This document shows positions 62,254 to 64,000 of a stretch of 64,000 bases of DNA, in pieces. The translations under genes were made by a program, and so were the position numbers. Under the pieces are notes generated by a model. It did not search any database and had not been told where the DNA came from. It was given only the letters and a program-made list of their open reading frames with translations. How positions within the stretch are numbered: position 1 is the first letter of the stretch; each line of letters starts with the position of its first letter. The DNA is from Hymenoscyphus infarciens. Taxonomy: Eukaryota; Ascomycota; Leotiomycetes; Helotiales; Helotiaceae. The stretch spans positions 62,001 to 126,000 of the forward strand of contig LLCB01000090.1 of NCBI GenBank assembly GCA_001414345.1. The letters are read 5' to 3'.

Positions 62254-64000
62254 TTTAAAAAGAGAGTTTAAATATATCTTCTACTTCGTTTAAAGAAGAG
62301 AAGTTAATTAGCTACTCTAATTATATAGAGTAGCTTATAAAAGCTAAGCTTTATTTAAAGATAAATAGTTTTATACCTTATATCTTAGGTACTATTAAAG
62401 AACCTAGAAAGTCTTTATACTATAATAAGATAAAAGAAGGTAAATATAAGCCTAAATTAGACGAACTAGCTATAAAATATAAAGATAAGCTAGACGATTA
62501 TAAGGCTAAGAGTAATAAAGCTTTAGCTACTTTATAAGCTATTATCTCTTTTAATAATTTAAAGAGATATATAGACGTTAACTCTCCTTCGACTCTTTAG
62601 AATAAAATTAAGACTAACTTTAGTAGCTCTAGTCTAGAACTAGTAGATTGATATTATAATAAGATAACTAACGCCTACTATAGTAACTTTAGTACTATAG
62701 AAGAGTATATATCTGAAATCTAGTCCTCGGCTATATACTTAAGAAGCTTAGACGAAAAAGTATCTAATACTTTTATACTAGTTACTATCTTTAATAGCCT
62801 TCTTAGCTCTTTTAATTCTTTTATATCTAGAAAGTACGAAGATATAAGAAACGATGTTAGTTCTATAGACTTAGACGATATAATAAGCGACCTTATAGGT
62901 AAAGAGTCTAGAATAACTTAAAGAAGTGATTTAGAAGCTAATAAAGCTTCTATTAAAACTAGCTCTCTATATACCTACTATAATAAAAAGAGGTATATTA
63001 AGAGTAAATGTTTTATACTTTACCTAGAGCTTAGAAAGAGCTCTAATAATACTAGTAATAATACTAGTAATAATTCTTTTAAGAAGAATAAAAAGAAGAA
63101 TAAAGATAAAGATAAAGATAAAGACTCTAATAACTTTAAAGCTTTACCTAGAGTTATTATATTAGCTAGTACTAATAGTAAGAATAATAATACTATAGCT
63201 AGCTTTACTAGCTCTAATAATAGACTAGTATTAGACTCTAGAGCTACTAAACACTTTATGCTTAATAAAGACTAGCTTCTTAATTTTAAAGAGCTAAATA
63301 GCTTGATTATAGTAGCTAATAATAATAAAGAACCTCTATTAGATAAAAGTAATATACTTATTACTTATAAAGAGATAGAGCTACTTATTAAGAACGTATA
63401 CTACGTTCCTAGTCTTAATAATACTCTAATTTTAGCTTACTTTTTAGCTAGTAAAGGTTAGGATATTAAGCTTAATAAAGACTATACTTATATTAGTAAT
63501 AATAAAGCTAATATTAAGATTAAAGCTATTTAGTAAAATAATACTTATTATCTTCTTAAACTAGCTATAGACTATAGTAAGTTTAAAAAAGTAGTTTATA
63601 GTATTAATAAGTCTATTAAAAAAGAAAATCTTACTCTATTATATAAGAGACTTAATTACTTAAACTTAGAGTAATTAGTTAAAACTATAGATAATACTAT
63701 AGGCTTTAAGTTTAGTAGTAAGTCTAATAAGACTATAGATAATTATAAACCTTACTATCTAGGTAAACTAACTAAGAAAGTAAGCTATATACCTTTAGCG
63801 AGTCCTAGTAATAGTAACTCTCTTACTTACTTTAACCTAGATATAGCTAGTCCTTTTAGAGTTAAAGGAAATAAAAGAGAATCTTACTTTATTACCTTTA
63901 CTTATTAAAAGACTAGACTAGTTTATATTTATACTATTAAGCTTAAATTAGAGGCTTTAGATACTTTAATAGAACTATATAAGCTATTAAAGAATTAATT

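Larger units (their letters stand above)
57234..64000 (+). mobile_element. Copia retrotransposon Copia-2, 5' part, running off the window
   Basis: The 5' LTR is 57234-57494 plus 61451-61584 (about 395 bp once the hAT and one TSD copy are removed). It has a TATA box, TATAAAA, at 57413-57419. GGTTATAAGCC (61585-61595) follows with no gap, the same primer-site sequence as in Copia-1. Plus-strand gag-like sequence lies at about 62280-62930. A protease block reading L-D-S-x-A-T-x-H is at about 63230-63255. An integrase zinc-binding region and core (D-I-A-S-P-F) lie at about 63640-63960. RIP stops interrupt all of it. The TSD would be ACTAT (57229-57233). Confidence 0.82.

Overview
The window looks like a chromosome segment of a filamentous ascomycete (Pezizomycotina). 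The genes have short introns of 52-135 bp with GT...AG ends and CTRAY-type branch points. Long A+T-rich blocks are almost free of CpA and TpG but keep CpC, CpT and CpG, which is the signature of repeat-induced point mutation (RIP). Roughly three quarters of the window is such RIP-degraded transposon sequence, and about one quarter is balanced-GC gene islands. A helotialean (Leotiomycetes-like) host would fit, but that is inference.

Layout. 1-6672: a DHA2-type MFS transporter gene split by a 5.6-kb Copia retrotransposon, with its 3' end also lost. 6673-7260: non-coding. 7261-27016: a transposon graveyard holding a mariner-type MITE (7712-8290), a small LTR element E (8400-12656) with another LTR element A1 nested inside its left LTR (8434-10982), a decayed hAT transposase (about 14.4-16.0 kb, minus), a Tad-like LINE (about 17.7-21.6 kb, minus), and a non-coding LTR element F (24676-27016) with an inverted partial copy at 16.6-17.7 kb. 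27017-30117: gene island with an APH/choline-kinase-like phosphotransferase gene and a 98-aa coiled-coil gene. 30118-30886: an intact-ended hAT MITE. 31450-37080: A+T-rich block with a palindromic tandem array, a solo LTR and an unrecognised decayed coding stretch. 37081-45490: gene island with three minus-strand genes: an FAD monooxygenase, an acyl-CoA dehydrogenase and a fungal long annexin. 45490-64000: A+T-rich block with a TA-flanked element carrying a small Lys-rich ORF (B2, B3), LTR elements A2 and A3, LTR element C, a Copia element running off the window, and a complete-length hAT transposon (57495-61442).

No obvious pathway links the surviving genes. The acyl-CoA dehydrogenase and FAD monooxygenase are adjacent oxidative flavoenzymes on one strand, but about 1 kb of non-coding DNA lies between them. 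The main interest is in the repeats. Several insertions are recovered to the base by matching LTR or TIR ends and target-site duplications (TSDs), which gives a relative order: C, then A3 and Copia-2 into C, then hAT into Copia-2; and separately E, then A1 into E. At least five LTR families or copies have no recognisable coding capacity, and their helper elements are not seen here.
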